Assembly: GCA_039621445.1 (NCBI GenBank)
Contig: CP154955.1
Span: 24,142,064-24,206,063, forward strand
Reading direction: 5' to 3'
DNA from: Euglena gracilis
Taxonomy: Eukaryota; Euglenida; Euglenophyceae; Euglenales
DNA length: 64,000 nucleotides
Part shown: in pieces, positions 1 through 12,355 of the stretch
Numbering within the stretch: the stretch's first letter is position 1
Layout: each line of letters begins with the position of its first letter
Translations under genes and position numbers: made by a program
Notes under the pieces: model-generated
The model's database searches: none
Told to the model about the DNA's origin: nothing
What the model saw: only the letters and a program-made list of their open reading frames with translations

Positions 1-1487
1 GTGAGTGCGTGCGAGGAGGTGGGGCGTCCCTACGTGTGCAGGTGCGCGGGCTCGTGCGATGGATGGATGTGCGCATGTCGTTCCGGGCTGGTGGTTTCAA
101 GCACCGCCCGGTCCTGGATCGCAGACGGTCAGGGGTTTCTTTGGTGAAATCCTCAATAGTACGGGGAAAAACAGCTTTTGGGGGGTGCAAATGACTCAGC
201 TGGCCTTAGAGGCCAATACAGGGTGACAAATGGTCCCTGCAGCTTTCCTTTGGTCTCCAGCGGTTTCCTTTGGCTCCCCATCATTTTCGAGATATTTTGA
301 AAAAAACGGCTGTTTTATCTCAAAATAGTGGAAAAACTGCAAAATCAAAACAGGTCAAAACAGCCCTATTGAAATATTTGGGGACTGGCGGGATGATAGA
401 GCTGCATCCCAATAATGTCCAAAAAACGCAAAATGGCCGTTTTGGGCTTGGGCTTGGAGCTTAAGGTTGGCTGGGGCTGGCCCAAAAGCAAGATCTCCCC
501 GGGGGGATCAGCCTGTCGGGCAGGAGGGGTCCAGGGCTGGAAAAATTTCTGCTGGCTGGGGAACTGTCAGGAAGAAAACTGCACACATGCGCGCGCACAC
601 ACGCCAAGGATGGTATTTGTTCTTGTAATTTGGGCGGTCCCAAAATAGACCCAAAAATACCCAAAAGGGTACCCAAGGTCCCAACTTGCGCCTTGGAAGG
701 AATCCGCAAGCTCTTCCAAAAATATGACTTTCTTTCAGATCCCAAGGACACATTCAGGAGTTTCATGTGATTGCTTGTTCCACCATCGACCATCATAAAC
801 ATGTTCCTTCCCTGCAGCCTGAACAGAAAATTAAACAAAGGGATATTTTCACAAAATGCGGGAAAACCCTGTGAACCAGACTATCTTCGATGTTTTTCCT
901 GAGAAACTCAGTGACGGAGGCCAACTCATGCCAGTCCAATTTTCAGGGGATTTGGGGGCCAAAAGCAACTCAGAAGGCGTCATCAGCAACCAACTGGTAC
1001 AGGAGACCATTTTGAGCTAAAGCCAGAACCACTGTCTCCTGCTTGTAAGCTGCCCCTTCCAATTGGCTGCCAAATCAGGCATTGTGGAACGATCCAGGGG
1101 CTTGTAAACCTTCTTGAAAACTGCCATTTACAAGAAATGGTCTGTGCAAAATAAGAAAAAATTCATGAAAATGACTTAAAAATGTTTCGGACCCCCCAAA
1201 ACCCAAAAATTTGGGCCTATTTTGGGTCCCCCCCAAGAATCAAAAATTGGGGGGGGGGGTGCCCAAAACCCAAATCCATCCTTGCACACGCACACACCCA
1301 CACACACCACCACCAGGGGTGGCCCCCCTTTTGCTTTAGAAAAGCCCTGAACACACCCCCAGGATTTGGCACCTCCGCACCGTTCAGTTTTGGCCCTCCT
1401 GTTTGAAAATTAATCACAAATTTTAACATCAACGTTCCTTAAAAGTTCACGATCATGGCCTGGAATTTGTAAATGTACCAAACACAC
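1..1487. other. Non-coding, no gene seen
   Basis: I see no supportable gene here. It contains a short CA-rich stretch near 1,285-1,310 and G- and C-runs. If the exon at 1,488-1,645 belongs to an MGRN1/LUL-type gene, its RING exon should lie downstream on the minus strand. I did not find a RING-like Cys/His pattern here, so it may lie outside the window. Confidence 0.5.
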
Positions 1488-1645
1488 CTGGCTCATGCCA
1501 TAGATTTCTTCCAGTTCATACACAGAGCCATCAATCTCCAGCTTCTGTTTTACCACTCGCAAAGTGAACGCACTGCGCGGCGAAGAGAAATCCGCCAACC
1601 CAGCCCCGTCGTCGCTGGCCGTGGGACTTGCAGACGGTGCAATCA
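1488..1645 (-). CDS. Exon resembling the KQ...EIYG segment of an MGRN1/LUL E3 ubiquitin ligase
   Basis: Minus-strand translation gives FTLRVVKQKLEIDG followed by YELEEIYGMSQ. Known MGRN1/LUL RING E3 ligases carry a very similar segment (IRVVKQ, then a short spacer, then YELQEIYGIGN) between the DAR2-type domain and the RING finger. The segment ends in a good donor, CAG|GTGTGT, at 1,488. A plausible acceptor AG lies at 1,646-1,647. By family analogy it would be part of a cytosolic ubiquitin ligase that recruits E2 enzymes through its RING, but no RING is visible in this window. The assignment rests on one short motif plus the DAR2-like exon at 7.7-7.96 kb on the same strand and in the right order. 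Confidence 0.45.
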
Positions 1646-2617
1646 CTTGGGGGCACAGGATTTTGACTCAGTTTCTTATTGCACTTATTGAACAGAATTG
1701 CGGCCCATTGTCGTTTGCAAGCTCACGGAAATTTCTCATCCGCACCAATGTGGTGACAAGACAGGATGAGTAAAAGAAGAGGGGGGAAACGGCAATTATA
1801 TTCCCATTTAAACACCTAACCACCCTGAACACAGCTGGTTTTCAATTGCCCCTGTGGTTGCAGGTAGGTATGCTGTGCTTGCGCTGCTCCAGATTCAGGT
1901 ACCTGAAATAAAATAAAAAGTGGTTCCACTCAGCAACGTTACTGTTGGGACCCACTGACCCACACGGGGGTCGTGAGGCCCCGCCACACTGCATTTTTCC
2001 GTTGGGGCGGGCCATCCCCTCCCCCTGGGCAGTGGGTGGTTGAGGTTAATGAAAAAGACAGAGTGGGTTAGGGTTAGCGGTGGAAAAAAGAAATAGGACG
2101 AAAGTTAAAGCAAAGGGTATATAACATGAGAAATTAGGAAAACGTATACCCCCTAAACCTTTTCCAACAAAGATTCCTAACAACAATCCACAAATGGAGA
2201 GACCAAATATCGGCACTGTTGGGTGGCAAAGCTGTTGGAGCCCTTCCCCCTGGATTACATTACAGTTGGAGCCATTGGACCCCATTGGGGTCCTAAAGCA
2301 AAGGCCTGGTGGGAGCAGGATTGGCCTTTGGTTGCCTAATTTAATAATCAGGGTTAGTCAGGGTTTTGACATCTTTTTGCCAATTGTGTCCCAAAAATCC
2401 CAAAATATCCAAACCCAAGGCACTTTTGACAGGGTTTTTGGGGTTAAAAAAAAATTCGGTGCTTCACGCCAGCAATCAAAAAAAAATACCCCAGCTGAGA
2501 CTGCAAGCAGATCCCCCCGAACCCCCCCCCCCAAAAGACCCCTGTGCGCATTGCAGCTTGTTTGGTGCTTTTGCCTCTGTCCCAATTTGTCTGTGTGTGG
2601 AGATGGGCCCCAGACAA

Positions 2618-2920
2618 TAGAGTGTGGGGGGGATACTGGCTAGTCGATTGACGAGGCAGTTGCCCCATCAACTAGTCGACCAACTAATCGGTCGACTGGC
2701 CACTCCAATGAAAGCGCGACATAATATTTTAAACAAAGCGTGACAGAGTTGCGTTTAGGCATTATGTAACAAAGCAACATATGCAACACAATGGATTCTT
2801 TTATTTTAGGGCCTTCCGAACAGTTGCACACCAAAAAAACTGAAAATCGGTCGACCGACCGCAACTAGTCGATAAGGCATCTGGATAGTCGATCGACTAG
2901 CCAGTGCCCCCCCCACTCTA
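2618..2920. mobile_element. Candidate Tc1/mariner-type MITE (about 300 bp)
   Basis: Terminal inverted repeats start TAGAGTG, followed by a G-run and ACTGGCTAGTCGAT, and are mirrored at the right end (GACTAGCCAGT, a C-run, CACTCTA). Further internal tracts of GTCGACC/GGTCGAC type strengthen the hairpin. If the outer TA is the target duplication, the element is GAGTG...CACTC flanked by TA. It has no coding capacity. Confidence 0.5.
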
Positions 2921-3239
2921 AGTCGTTGAATTGTGGAGGTGGCCAGAGCCTGGTGGGACTTCCATCTACTCCACTTTCTGTGAGACGCACCCCAAAAAAG
3001 ACCCTCCTAAAATTAGGTCTTCTGGACCGATCGAGCAAAAATCCAAAAATAATCCCCCCCCCATTCAAACCCCCTTTGATAAAAAATAACCAAAACCCCC
3101 ATTTCAGACACAAAAATGATGAAATGTCAATTTGGGGGGGGGGGTTGAAATGCAATGAAATGGTAAATGACAACTTTGATAAAACTAAAAATTCAAAATG
3201 TTGGATTTGTTGACAGAAAGTGACAGGCAGTAGCAAAAT

Positions 3240-3309
3240 AGTGATGATGACGATGATGATGAATGATGATGGTGATGATGATGATGATGATCATGATGAT
3301 GATGATGAC

Positions 3310-3369
<60 letters not shown>

Positions 3370-3490
3370 CATGATGATGATGATGACGATGACGATGATG
3401 ATGATGATGATGATGATCATGATGATGATGATGACGATGACGATGACGATGATGATGATGATGATGATGATGACGACGATGATGGGAATG
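3240..3490. repeat. (GAT)n trinucleotide microsatellite
   Basis: About 250 bp of GAT/ATG repeats with occasional GAC and ATC variants. Every reading frame is open as poly-Asp, poly-Met or poly-His, so the ORFs here are artefacts. Confidence 0.95.
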
Positions 3491-3499
3491 ATGATGACA

Positions 3500-5900
3500 A
3501 CGATCCACCCAAAGCTCGAAAAAATGCGTCTTGCAAAATTTTACATTTGGACCCCTTTCGATCCCCGGATTGGCCACCGGCCGAAGGTTTTTTCTTTGGA
3601 CGAAGGGTGCCCAATTAGAACCCCCCCCTCGGGTTTTCCACCGACTGAACAAATAGTGGCCCCCGGGGGCTTCTAATTGTGGGGGGGGGGGGTTATGTTA
3701 TTGGATAGGCTATGTTTCAAGGATACCAGATATCAATTTTGATCCCGATGCCGACCTGTTTTCATGGACATTATTTGAGTTTTTCACCATTATCAGAATT
3801 TTTTTGGTCAACTTTGTCTTGTCGGCCAGCTTGGTCGGGGGGGGGGGGGCTGTTATTTGGATTTTTGGCGGGAACCGGGGGGGGGTTATTATATATTATT
3901 TGGGGGGGGGGTTATTTGGGGGGGTTCTAATTGGGGGGGTTATGTGTGTATGACAGTGTGTACCCCCAAACATAAGCAACCCCCTATGAGCAAATCCCAA
4001 ATATCAGCAACCCTTTGGTCGATTTTTGGCTGACACCCAAAACATAAGCAATCCTAATTTAAGCCACCCCTGACGGTCTGGTATGAAATTCATTAAAATG
4101 GCATAAAAACGGAGGTGAAATCAGCGAATTCCAAATGTGAGCAACTCCAAATATAAGCAAACCCCTGGAGCCGATTTTCAGACACCCAAAACATATATTT
4201 TTTCTTTCACCAACTTTTGCCTACTGCCTTCATGCAAAAACCTCATGCATTCTCCACCAAGCTCGTGGGCAATGGTTGTCGGCTGAGACAAGCTCAAATC
4301 GGAGGTGAGGGCTGATTTCAGTTGGGATATTAAAATGAAACAGGAAATAATTCTCACATGAAAATTTACAAAGCAATTGCAATAGATGAAAAAAAATGAG
4401 AGAAACTAAAACTACGGGAGCAGGGGACACCTTATAAGACAAAGTTACAACCATTGGGTAGAGATTGGAACCAGGCATCTTAAAATCATGGTAGCTGCAC
4501 CTTGGAACTCGGGTGGGATGCTAGGCATTACGTTGGATACCAGATGGTTGAAAAAGCATATGACGGGCCACCTGCTACCAACCCTGCCATATCCCAGCAA
4601 CGTGAGCCAGCTATGAGAAGGGTGGAACCATGAGAAAAAACAAAACAATATTTGCCTAACACAATGTGACGAATCTCAAAAAATAACCTACATAGGTATT
4701 CCTAAAAAAAATTCTCATGATACCTTCCTGCATAATGAGGAGAGGAGTCTGGAGGAGGGGATAACCTCAAGACTTTGGCAATCCATATTATCTATGAATG
4801 CAACAGATGCCATATCCCAAGCCTCTGGAGAAAAACGGTCAAACTACCCACACAAGAAAACCAATTTGGTGATCAGGGGGAGGGATGAGCAACAAGGCCC
4901 AAATATGAAAGCAAAATATGAAATGCAAATGGTGCAAAAGCAAACACAAAAAAAATAAACACAAAAAATGCAAATCAATGCAAGTTGCATGTAAATTCCT
5001 TTAAAGATCCTTGTGCTTGTACAATTTTCTACCAGAGAGGACTTAGAAAAATGCTTACCTCCTGTGGGGAATTTTTTTTCTTTGCAACATGATTGCTGTA
5101 CAACACGCCGCATTCTTTTGGGCAAGCATTCACACCTTTTCTAACAAGAACACAAACAATCTGTCTTGAACCTTTTTTGGAAAAAAGGGCAAAAAGGTCA
5201 AAAAAATGCATTAAAAATGTACACCAAAAGAAGAGCGGAACAAAATTTGTGAAATGCAACCACACAAATGTGAAATTGGGCCAAACGTGTCATGTGCAAC
5301 TTCAAGTTGTCCGGTAGAAAAGCAATTTGCCTGTGTTATTGCCCCGCCAAAAACTGGAAAGGAAAAATATACAAAAAAAAAGGCAAAAAATTGAGACTTT
5401 TCACAAACGTTTCATTCTCCAAAAAATACAAAATGTGCAAAAAAATGCGAATTTTAGATTATGCAACAAATTCAAATTATGCAATTTGCACATTTAACCC
5501 CTGCAATTTTTCGGCAGGGGAGATAAAACTTTGGAGAAAGAATTCATATCTGCTGTTGCAAACAAGCTGAGACAAAATTTACAGTGCTGAGTGCAAATGT
5601 TGGGGGGTGGGGGGACTGGAATGGAAAATATTGATTCCCCAAACCTTCAGAAGCATTGTAACATTGTAGCATTGCAGCATTGTAACTGGTCGCCAGGTGC
5701 GTGATGACAGGAAAAAATGCAAACGCCGGCAGCATCCAGACAATTATCCGGGTTGGGACTTTTGGAATGACAGATGGGACAGCCAATGGATATTGATTTT
5801 TTTTTTCAGGTGGCTGGTATTGGGGTGCCTGGCAACTTCCTACGCTGACAAGTGGGACAATGCTGGGGATCCTGAAAGTTTCCCAGGCAGGACCCGACAG
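3500..5900. other. Non-coding, G-rich tracts
   Basis: Runs of G dominate 3,620-3,950. Short repeated phrases of the type 'aaacataagcaac' recur at 3,970-4,170. No gene is supportable. The AT-rich part at 4,650-5,550 contains many A-runs and no conserved reading frame. Confidence 0.6.
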
Positions 5901-5904
5901 TTGC

Positions 5905-6152
5905 TTAGGTATGACAACACCCCAAGGTGTGCCTCGGGGGGGGGGTATACCACAACAGAAGCTCAGAGAAGGAGGCCTGGTTGGGGCAGTGAGGGTAGTA
6001 GCGCAAATGATGTGCAAAAGTGTTCACGTTGAAGGGGTATGCCACGTCTGATTGGTAGACTTGCTGGACGCCAGGGTTGATGATGACTGGAGGAGGTCCG
6101 CTGACAAGGTGGTCATTCTGGGGGACGAAATGCAAGCCCGACTGTGCCACCT
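5905..6152 (-). CDS. Possible host exon, unknown protein segment
   Basis: Minus-strand translation gives a non-repetitive stretch including PPPVIINPGVQQVYQ and DVAYPFNVNTF. A pyrimidine tract and AG (ttctctgccacag) lie immediately upstream near 6,153, as at a splice acceptor. It lies on the same strand as, and between, the two MGRN1/LUL-like exons, so it could be an intermediate exon of that gene. I cannot match it securely to the family, and the 3' end is undefined. Confidence 0.25.
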
Positions 6153-6914
6153 GTGGCAGAGAAGGCAATCACCAAGTTCACACCAGGAACAAGTGGTTCT
6201 CAACCAAAGAAGTATGACCATGCCACCCCCCCCCTCTCTTCGAGAGGTGTAATCACAGCCCCTTCTCCCCCTCCCCGTCCTCACTCCAGCAAATTTTGAC
6301 TGCCGGGTCGGAATGGGACGCATAGGGCCGTGCCGCGCTCGGCGAGTCGCCCTGGAGTCGTGAAACGTGTAAAGGGTGCCTGCTCAATAAACAAGTTGAA
6401 AGAACACATTTTCATCAGAAAAGGGCAAAAAAGGCTTCACAATTCAGGTCTTCTGTAAAAAAAAATACATTGGGGGGGTATTTTTTGAGGGTGTGGGAGT
6501 TTCATTTTTGAGCTGGATCAGGGGTATGCGCAAAGGTGGGGTCCACTTTCGCTGACCTTGAACAAGACATTTTGTTTTTTGGTGTTGGGTCAACCGAACT
6601 GGCTGCTTTTTGGCTGCTTATTGGTTGTTATTGTTGTTTTGCTATTTTATCACCCAAAAATGGCCAAATGCAACTAACCAATACAAACAGTGGTCAAAGC
6701 GGTCAAAAACCCCAGTTTGGCCAAAAGTGGCCCAAAATGGCCAAACATGGAGAAATGACCAAAAATCTCTGAAACGTGGCAAAAAAAAAGTGGCCAAAGG
6801 GGTCAAATTTGGCCTGAAATGGCCAAAAAAATGCCCAATTTGGCAAACAAAAAGGCAAGGAATTGCCAGAAGCGGTTGAAGTGGCCAAAATGGCTGCAAA
6901 TGTCTCACAGTGGC

Positions 6915-6917
<3 letters not shown>

Positions 6918-6956
<39 letters not shown>

Positions 6957-7135
6957 AACAAAAACAAAAAGAACACAAAACCAAAAAAGAGAAAAACCAC
7001 AAAAAAAACAAAAAAAAAAAAAACCAAAAAACAAACAAAAAAACACAAAAAACAAAACAAACACAAAACCCAAAAAAAAAAAAAAGACAAAAAAAAAAAA
7101 AGAACAAAAAAAAAAATAACAAAAAAGCACACATC
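6918..7135. repeat. A-rich low-complexity tract
   Basis: A 35-40-nt A-run followed by AAAAC/AAAAG repeats. The Lys-rich and Phe-rich reading frames on the two strands come only from base composition. Confidence 0.95.
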
Positions 7136-7449
7136 CATCACTCTGCATTGCCCTGATCATCGAAGGTGCTTGGCTGCAGAAACTGCACAGAACTGGTTCC
7201 GCGCAGAGGGAAATACACAACAACACAACCAAACCGCAAATACACATTTTCAGTCACCTGGATGACATCTCTGCATCGAACAGTTGGAGAGTAAATTGAG
7301 TGATCACTGAAAGTTTCTTTTGGGCTACCTTGACTTCGAGGCCGGAGAATGCCAACCTGCAACCTGTCCTTCTGAACCCCTGTCTCCCATCTTTGCGGTC
7401 AGAAAGCTTGGGTCTTGAAGTGTCCAGAATGACAAACCCCCGCCCTAAT

Positions 7450-7650
7450 AGAAGCACGGGGCCGCTACAAGCGCAGGGTCCAAATAAAAGCGCACCCCCC
7501 GCCGCCGAAGGCGGCGGTCCGCTACCAGCGCACCCCCCCATTTTGATGGGATTTCCAAAGGAAATCAACAAAAATCGCGCAGGTTGGGTCCAAATAGAAG
7601 CGCACCCTCTGCCGCCAGGGGCGGCGGTCCCCTATAAGCACACCCGTGCT
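7450..7650. repeat. Two copies of a hairpin-forming GC repeat
   Basis: The phrase GCCGCC...GGCGGCGGTCC...AGCGCACCC occurs near 7,500-7,530 and again near 7,608-7,645. Each forms a short GC stem, and between them is a small palindrome (GATTTCCAAAGGAAATC). Nothing coding is seen. Confidence 0.5.
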
Positions 7651-7689
7651 TCTGTTAGGGGGGGGTTATTCCAGTCAGCCCCTCAGTCC

Positions 7690-7960
7690 TTCTTTGGACT
7701 GACGACTGAGGGCACTCGAACTAAGAGACTGGTGGGAGTCATCCTGCTTCATTTCACACTCCACAGGGAGAAACACCTCGACACATGCAAATCGGACTTC
7801 CACCGTGGTTGGCACTGTGCAGTCAATGGTGAATCGGACGAAATGGTCTCCTCCTGCTGCAGGAACCAAATGAAATGACGCCTTGTCCACAGTAGCCAAA
7901 TTTTTGACAGCAATCATTTCTTGCTCCTGATGGAATTGAGGTGCATTGGCACAGTGGTAT
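7690..7960 (-). CDS. Exon resembling the DAR2 region of an MGRN1/LUL E3 ubiquitin ligase
   Basis: Minus-strand translation reads MIAVKNLATVDKASFHLVP, then GGDHFVRFTIDCTVPTTVEV. In MGRN1/LUL proteins the equivalent region has an 'IRNDVNVKKETLRL' type strand followed by 'LVSFTFDATVSG.ITV' and 'FFA'. The order and spacing of these two strand-like motifs agree. The downstream KQ...EIYG-like exon on the same strand at 1.5-1.65 kb supports one gene with introns filled by repeats. The exact splice borders are uncertain, and the acceptor near 7,950-7,970 is weak. The Ser-rich tail (SSSALSRQSKEG) may already be intron. Confidence 0.45.
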
Positions 7961-8329
7961 GCATTTTTGGAAGAAAGACACACAGCAGTGAGGTAAATTG
8001 CCAGCGACGCTTGAATGGCATATTCTGCATTCACATATTTGAAACCGTGTATTGGGGCTCTGGCTTCAAGCCCGTTCAGGATGCCGGTTCAGCGCAGAAA
8101 TTTCTGCGCCGAACCAGTGTTCCAGAACGCCGGTTCGGGCGGGAAACTGGCGTCCAGGGGGACCCAAAATAAAAAGTGCCAAAAAGTGTCCAAAATGGTT
8201 TGTAGACGTGTGGCAATCATATCTGAGCAGTTTTGGGGGGGGTATTTGGCCAGAAATTGGGGTATTTTGTGCAATGATTTCCATTTGGCCAAATTTGGGC
8301 AATTTCTGAAATTGAATACCATGCAGCAC

Positions 8330-8870
8330 GGCTGAAATCTAAGGCCATCTGCAGAAAGCCCCTGAGAAAAGCTTTCGATCAAGGGGCAACTTGGCAGGTG
8401 AACAGTGGATTTTGTAATTTGCAAAAAGGGTCGGAACGTGCGATCGGCGGTTTTCAGGGCACTGTGCAGTGTGGCTGAGTTCTGAGGGTTCTGAGTGAAA
8501 GGTCTTGGGGAGAGCTTTCGATTGATGTGCAGCATGGCACCTGAGGTGTGAGATTTCACAAATTAAGATGTCAAATTTTGGAATACACAATTGCTGAAGA
8601 TAAGCGATGTGTGCATCCTGGCTGAATCCTGTGGCCATCTGTCAAAAGCCCTTGAGAAGAGCTTTCGATTGATGGGCAACATGGCATCAGATGTGTGAAA
8701 ACTTCAATCGGCCGATCGACATGGCCATGCGCCCAAAGGAGGTAAAAAAAATGCTCAAATATGTTCAAAAATGGGTATTTAGGGCGAATTTGGCCGTGAT
8801 TCCTTGAATGTCGGTTCGGGCGTGAAGCCAGAGCCCCTAATCCACGGTTTCAACAAACTGTGTCCGAACC
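8330..8870. repeat. Dispersed repeat family 1, copy 1
   Basis: Shares phrases with 13,240-13,625 in the same order: 'taagatgtcaa.ttttgg.ata', 'aagcccttgagaagagctt', 'gattgatgggcaacatggca', then 'gccgtgattcct...cggttcggg...cacggtttcaa.aaactgtgtcc'. The 'agctttcgattgatg' phrase is itself repeated internally. No ORF is conserved between the copies, so this looks like a non-coding mobile or segmental repeat. Confidence 0.6.
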
Positions 8871-9343
8871 ATACATCTCTTTAAGGACCCCGGGGGGGGG
8901 GGGGTGCTGGGCTAGGGCTAGAAATTTGGGCTGGCTAGAAATTTGGGCTGGCTAGCCCACCCCCCCGGGGGGGGGGGGAGGGGCTGGACCCCGGCTGGAC
9001 CCGAACCGGGGCGAGCTGGACTGAAATCGGAAAAATGCCAAAAAAGGACCTGCAGAACACAGTTTTGAAAAAATGATGCATCTGAAACCCCCCAAAAAAT
9101 GCCTCAAACGCCCCCCAAACCCCATTTTTGGCCACTTTTGAACACAGTTTTTCAAAAAAAAATCGGCGCTTTGCGTCGAAAAATTTTGGGCTGGACCCCC
9201 CAAAATGGGCTGGCTGGCTGGGCTAGCAGCACCCCCCCGGGGGGGGGGGGTGCTGCTGCGGCTGGGCTGGGCCCAAATCGGGGCTGGCTGCAGCCGCCCC
9301 CCCCCCCGGGGGGTTCGCAAAACCTTAGAGAGAGGTGTGGTCC

Positions 9344-9459
9344 GAACGCCGGTTCGGCCCGCGGGAACTGTGTTCCAGAACGCCGGTTCGGGCGGCAGCC
9401 CGAACGCCGCCCGAACCGGCGTTCTGGAACACAGTTCCGCGGGCCGAACCGGCGTTCTG
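9344..9459. repeat. Long near-perfect hairpin
   Basis: Two arms of about 50 bp are reverse complements around a loop of about 9 nt. Each arm contains GAACGCCGGTTCGG and AACTGTGTTCCAGAACG. The same core words occur in weaker hairpins at 8,100-8,160 and 13,572-13,624, so this is a repeat family and not a chance palindrome. Confidence 0.85.
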
Positions 9460-9559
9460 GACACAGTTGTCGTATCAGAAAAATTAAAAAAAAAGAATAC
9501 ACCACTCCACATCCACATCTGCTCAACTGCAAATCAATGGCACAAACTGCGAAAAAGGA

Positions 9560-9760
9560 GAAAATAACATGGCACCTCTGAAGCTGGAGGAGGTCCTTGC
9601 TGATTCTGGTTGAACTGGTAATGTAGCATTGCCGCGTATGGCTGAGGAGGCCTGGAAGGCAACTGGGGGCCGCCGTACATCAGAAAATACGGTGGCGGCT
9701 CTGGAATCGGTCCTTGGCAAAACTTTGTGGGAAGGGCGGTGGCAACAATGTTGGCGGTGG
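9560..9760 (-). CDS. Possible Pro/Gln-rich host exon
   Basis: Minus-strand translation contains PEPPPYFLMYGGPQLPSRPP, then QPYAAMLHYQFNQNQQGPPP. LUL/MGRN1-type ligases have a proline- and tyrosine-rich N-terminal region upstream of the DAR2 domain, and this lies upstream of the DAR2-like exon on the same strand. The match is compositional only. Borders are unknown. Confidence 0.25.
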
Positions 9761-9799
9761 CAAAATGCCTTTCCAAAAAAACGCCAGGGACCACCCAGG

Positions 9800-11464
9800 G
9801 TTCGATACAAGGGCAGGTGTGGAGTCCTCTGGTCCAGGGGGGGGGGGCAACGCCTCCTAAACAGTGGCGCAGTCCAGGTGGCCGATTTTCAGCCCAGCAC
9901 AAAGCGCAGGGCGGAAAAATTTTGCTCCCCAAATCCCGCCAAAAAAAGCGATTTTGGAGACTTTTTGTGCAAATTCTTCTCAAAAAAGCAAAATTTTTCG
10001 GCCCAAAGCAGTGGGGGTGCGTATGCCTTTGGGGGGTAGGAGGGGTTGGGAGACACCCCCACCTAAATTTCGTGCACCCTTCTTGGATCGAACCTGAGGC
10101 CACCTGGAATGACTACATCTCACAGGTTAAAGAGATGTATGGGGTCACTGGATGATTAAGCGAACATCTCTGACGAGAGAAAATCTTCAATTTCTTTAAA
10201 AAAATAAAATAAATAAAAATATATATATACATAAATATTTATATATTTTATGTATTTATAAATTTTTATATATAAATATACAAAAATATATAAATAAAAA
10301 ATAAATAAAAAAAATCATTTTGTTACAGGTTCTAAACTGGTTTAACTCCTTGGTCTCCTTACATTTTCATGTTCATTAAGCATTGTTCAGGTTTTATCAT
10401 CAGGCCACTTTTGAATCTCTGTTCAGGCGGGCATAAAAAGGTCTACACATGGCCTCCATCACCAAATGATTGTCACACAAAGCTGTGCTCCTCTTCCATC
10501 TGCCCCCGCATCCTGCAGAAATGTAGATGAGAGCTGCAAATCAAATCAAAACGATATGGGTTTCTGCAATCATCCTTCACTTTTCAAAAAAAAAAAACGT
10601 ATCAGAAACACGGGGAGGCCCTTTTGTCAGACGTTATGGTTGTCAAGTGTGGGGGGGAGTGTGGGGGGTGTTGGGGGGTGGGGAGTGAATGTCTAGTGTA
10701 GGCTCCAGTTTTTGCAATACCTCGCACCCCAGGGGGAAGGCCCAACAGCTCCTGCACACCCACTCTCAAAAGCCTCAGGGAAGGGGGGCACATTGCTAAA
10801 CGAATGGTTGTGAAAGTAAGATGGCAACAGCTGCTTTTCTTCCACCAATCCACGATCCCAGGAAATGTGTTGCGTGGGACTTTGATTGGTATTTTGCCCC
10901 TGCCCCTGCCCCTGCCCCTGCAATGCCCCACAGCTAAGTTGGACGATCAATCGATATCGGGGATGCTGAACGATTAATGCTGATTAATGCTGACTGATGG
11001 GGTGGCGAACGATTGCCATCCCTATATTTTCAGCCTTGTAGTGGTTAAAAGACCCAGATTTATTTGACTCTCAACATATTTTTGTTCCTTTGCAGTGAAA
11101 ACATCTGAGCCTCCCCCATTTTCACTCCGCACCCCTTGGCACAGGATGACCGAGTCTGCAGCAAGATTCATGCCAAAACAGGGGGGGTGCGCACGTGCTA
11201 TCACCACCCCCCCCCCTTTATTGTCCCCCCCCCTTTATTGTCCCTGGGCCCCGGCCGACGGGGGGGTTTTTTGGCCCGGCCAATGAAAATCCTTTGGTAC
11301 CCCTTTATTGTCCCCCCCCTTTATTGTCAGGTCGGGCCTCCCAGGGGCAGGTCGGTGGGACAATAAAGGGGGGGGGGGTATTTGCCCCCCACTGTCTGAG
11401 CTGTTTCCATACAGGGGTGGGATTCTGAAAGGCAGAGCAGAGTTTTGAAGGCATTTCACACACA

Positions 11465-11514
<50 letters not shown>

Positions 11515-12140
11515 AGGAGACATTTCAAAATGAGCTCTTTGGGGCTTAAACCTTTGTGCTTTGCACTGTGTGCTTTGTCTGGGCATTCACATCCTTTTGT
11601 GTGTGTGTGTGTGTCATCAAAAAGACGCGCTGTTTTGGTCAGTTTCGGTCAGTTTTGATTTTTTTGTGCCATTCCCCCGCCAATGAGTGCCCTGTGCACG
11701 GTCGCCCCCCAAATAAGAGAGACCCTAGGAAAATGTCTCCAGAGTTGGGGTGTAGGGATAGTCCCGGCCTCCCACTGGTCGCTCGCCCACTGCTATACAA
11801 ATTGCCAGTTCCGCCGTAACTCGGCACCGGGTGTGTTTTGGACCCATTTTGGGACCCATATGGAGGGCCCCCGCCCCCCCCCCCCCTCCCCCCCCCGCCC
11901 CCCCCCCCCCCCCCAAAAAACCGGAGCCCAGACTCTAATGTACTAACGGGTCAAAACCGCCCCCCCCCCCATGAACAAAAGCCAATGCAAACTAGTCGGT
12001 GGCAAGTCGGCGGTCATAAAAATGGTCTGTGGCGGGCCCAAATCACCCGGAAATGGTCCGGATGGGTCCAAATAAGTGTCTTATATGGGGGGTGTGCTCT
12101 GGGTTGGAAAAATCATTTGGCCGATTTTTGGGTGGGTTTT
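9800..12140. other. Non-coding with simple repeats
   Basis: No supportable gene. It holds an AT-rich block (10,190-10,320), a (CCCCTG)4 run near 10,895-10,920, CA then GA microsatellites (11,456-11,512), a short (TG)n near 11,598-11,613 and a C-rich tract (11,868-11,916). The phrase 'ccccctttattgtc' recurs four or five times at 11,210-11,380 as a degenerate tandem repeat. Confidence 0.6.
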
Positions 12141-12144
12141 GGGT

Positions 12145-12265
12145 GGGTGGGTAGTCGGCCGACTAGTTGGCCGACTACCCACCCCCCCCCCCCCCCTATC
12201 TCGCCGACTAGCTACCGACTAGGCCTAGTCGGCGGACCAATTGGGTAGTCGGCCGACTACCCACT
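12145..12265. repeat. Palindromic GTAGTCGGCCGACTA repeats
   Basis: Several self-complementary words (GTAGTCGGCCGACTA, CTAGTTGGCCGACTA, CGACTAGGCCTAGTCG) are packed in 120 bp around C-runs. The region can fold into nested hairpins. No coding content. Confidence 0.7.
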
Positions 12266-12355
12266 ACCCCCCCCCCCAGTCTACCGCCTTGCGCCCCACC
12301 GGACCCCCCATCGATGGCCATGGGCCTTGATAATGTGGGAGTGTGGGTGTCCAAG

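Noticed and set aside
3220-3676. Long Asp-, Met- and His-rich ORFs
   Set aside because: They are translations of the (GAT)n microsatellite on both strands.
6819-7265. Lys-rich and Phe-rich ORFs
   Set aside because: Pure base-composition effect of the A-rich tract.
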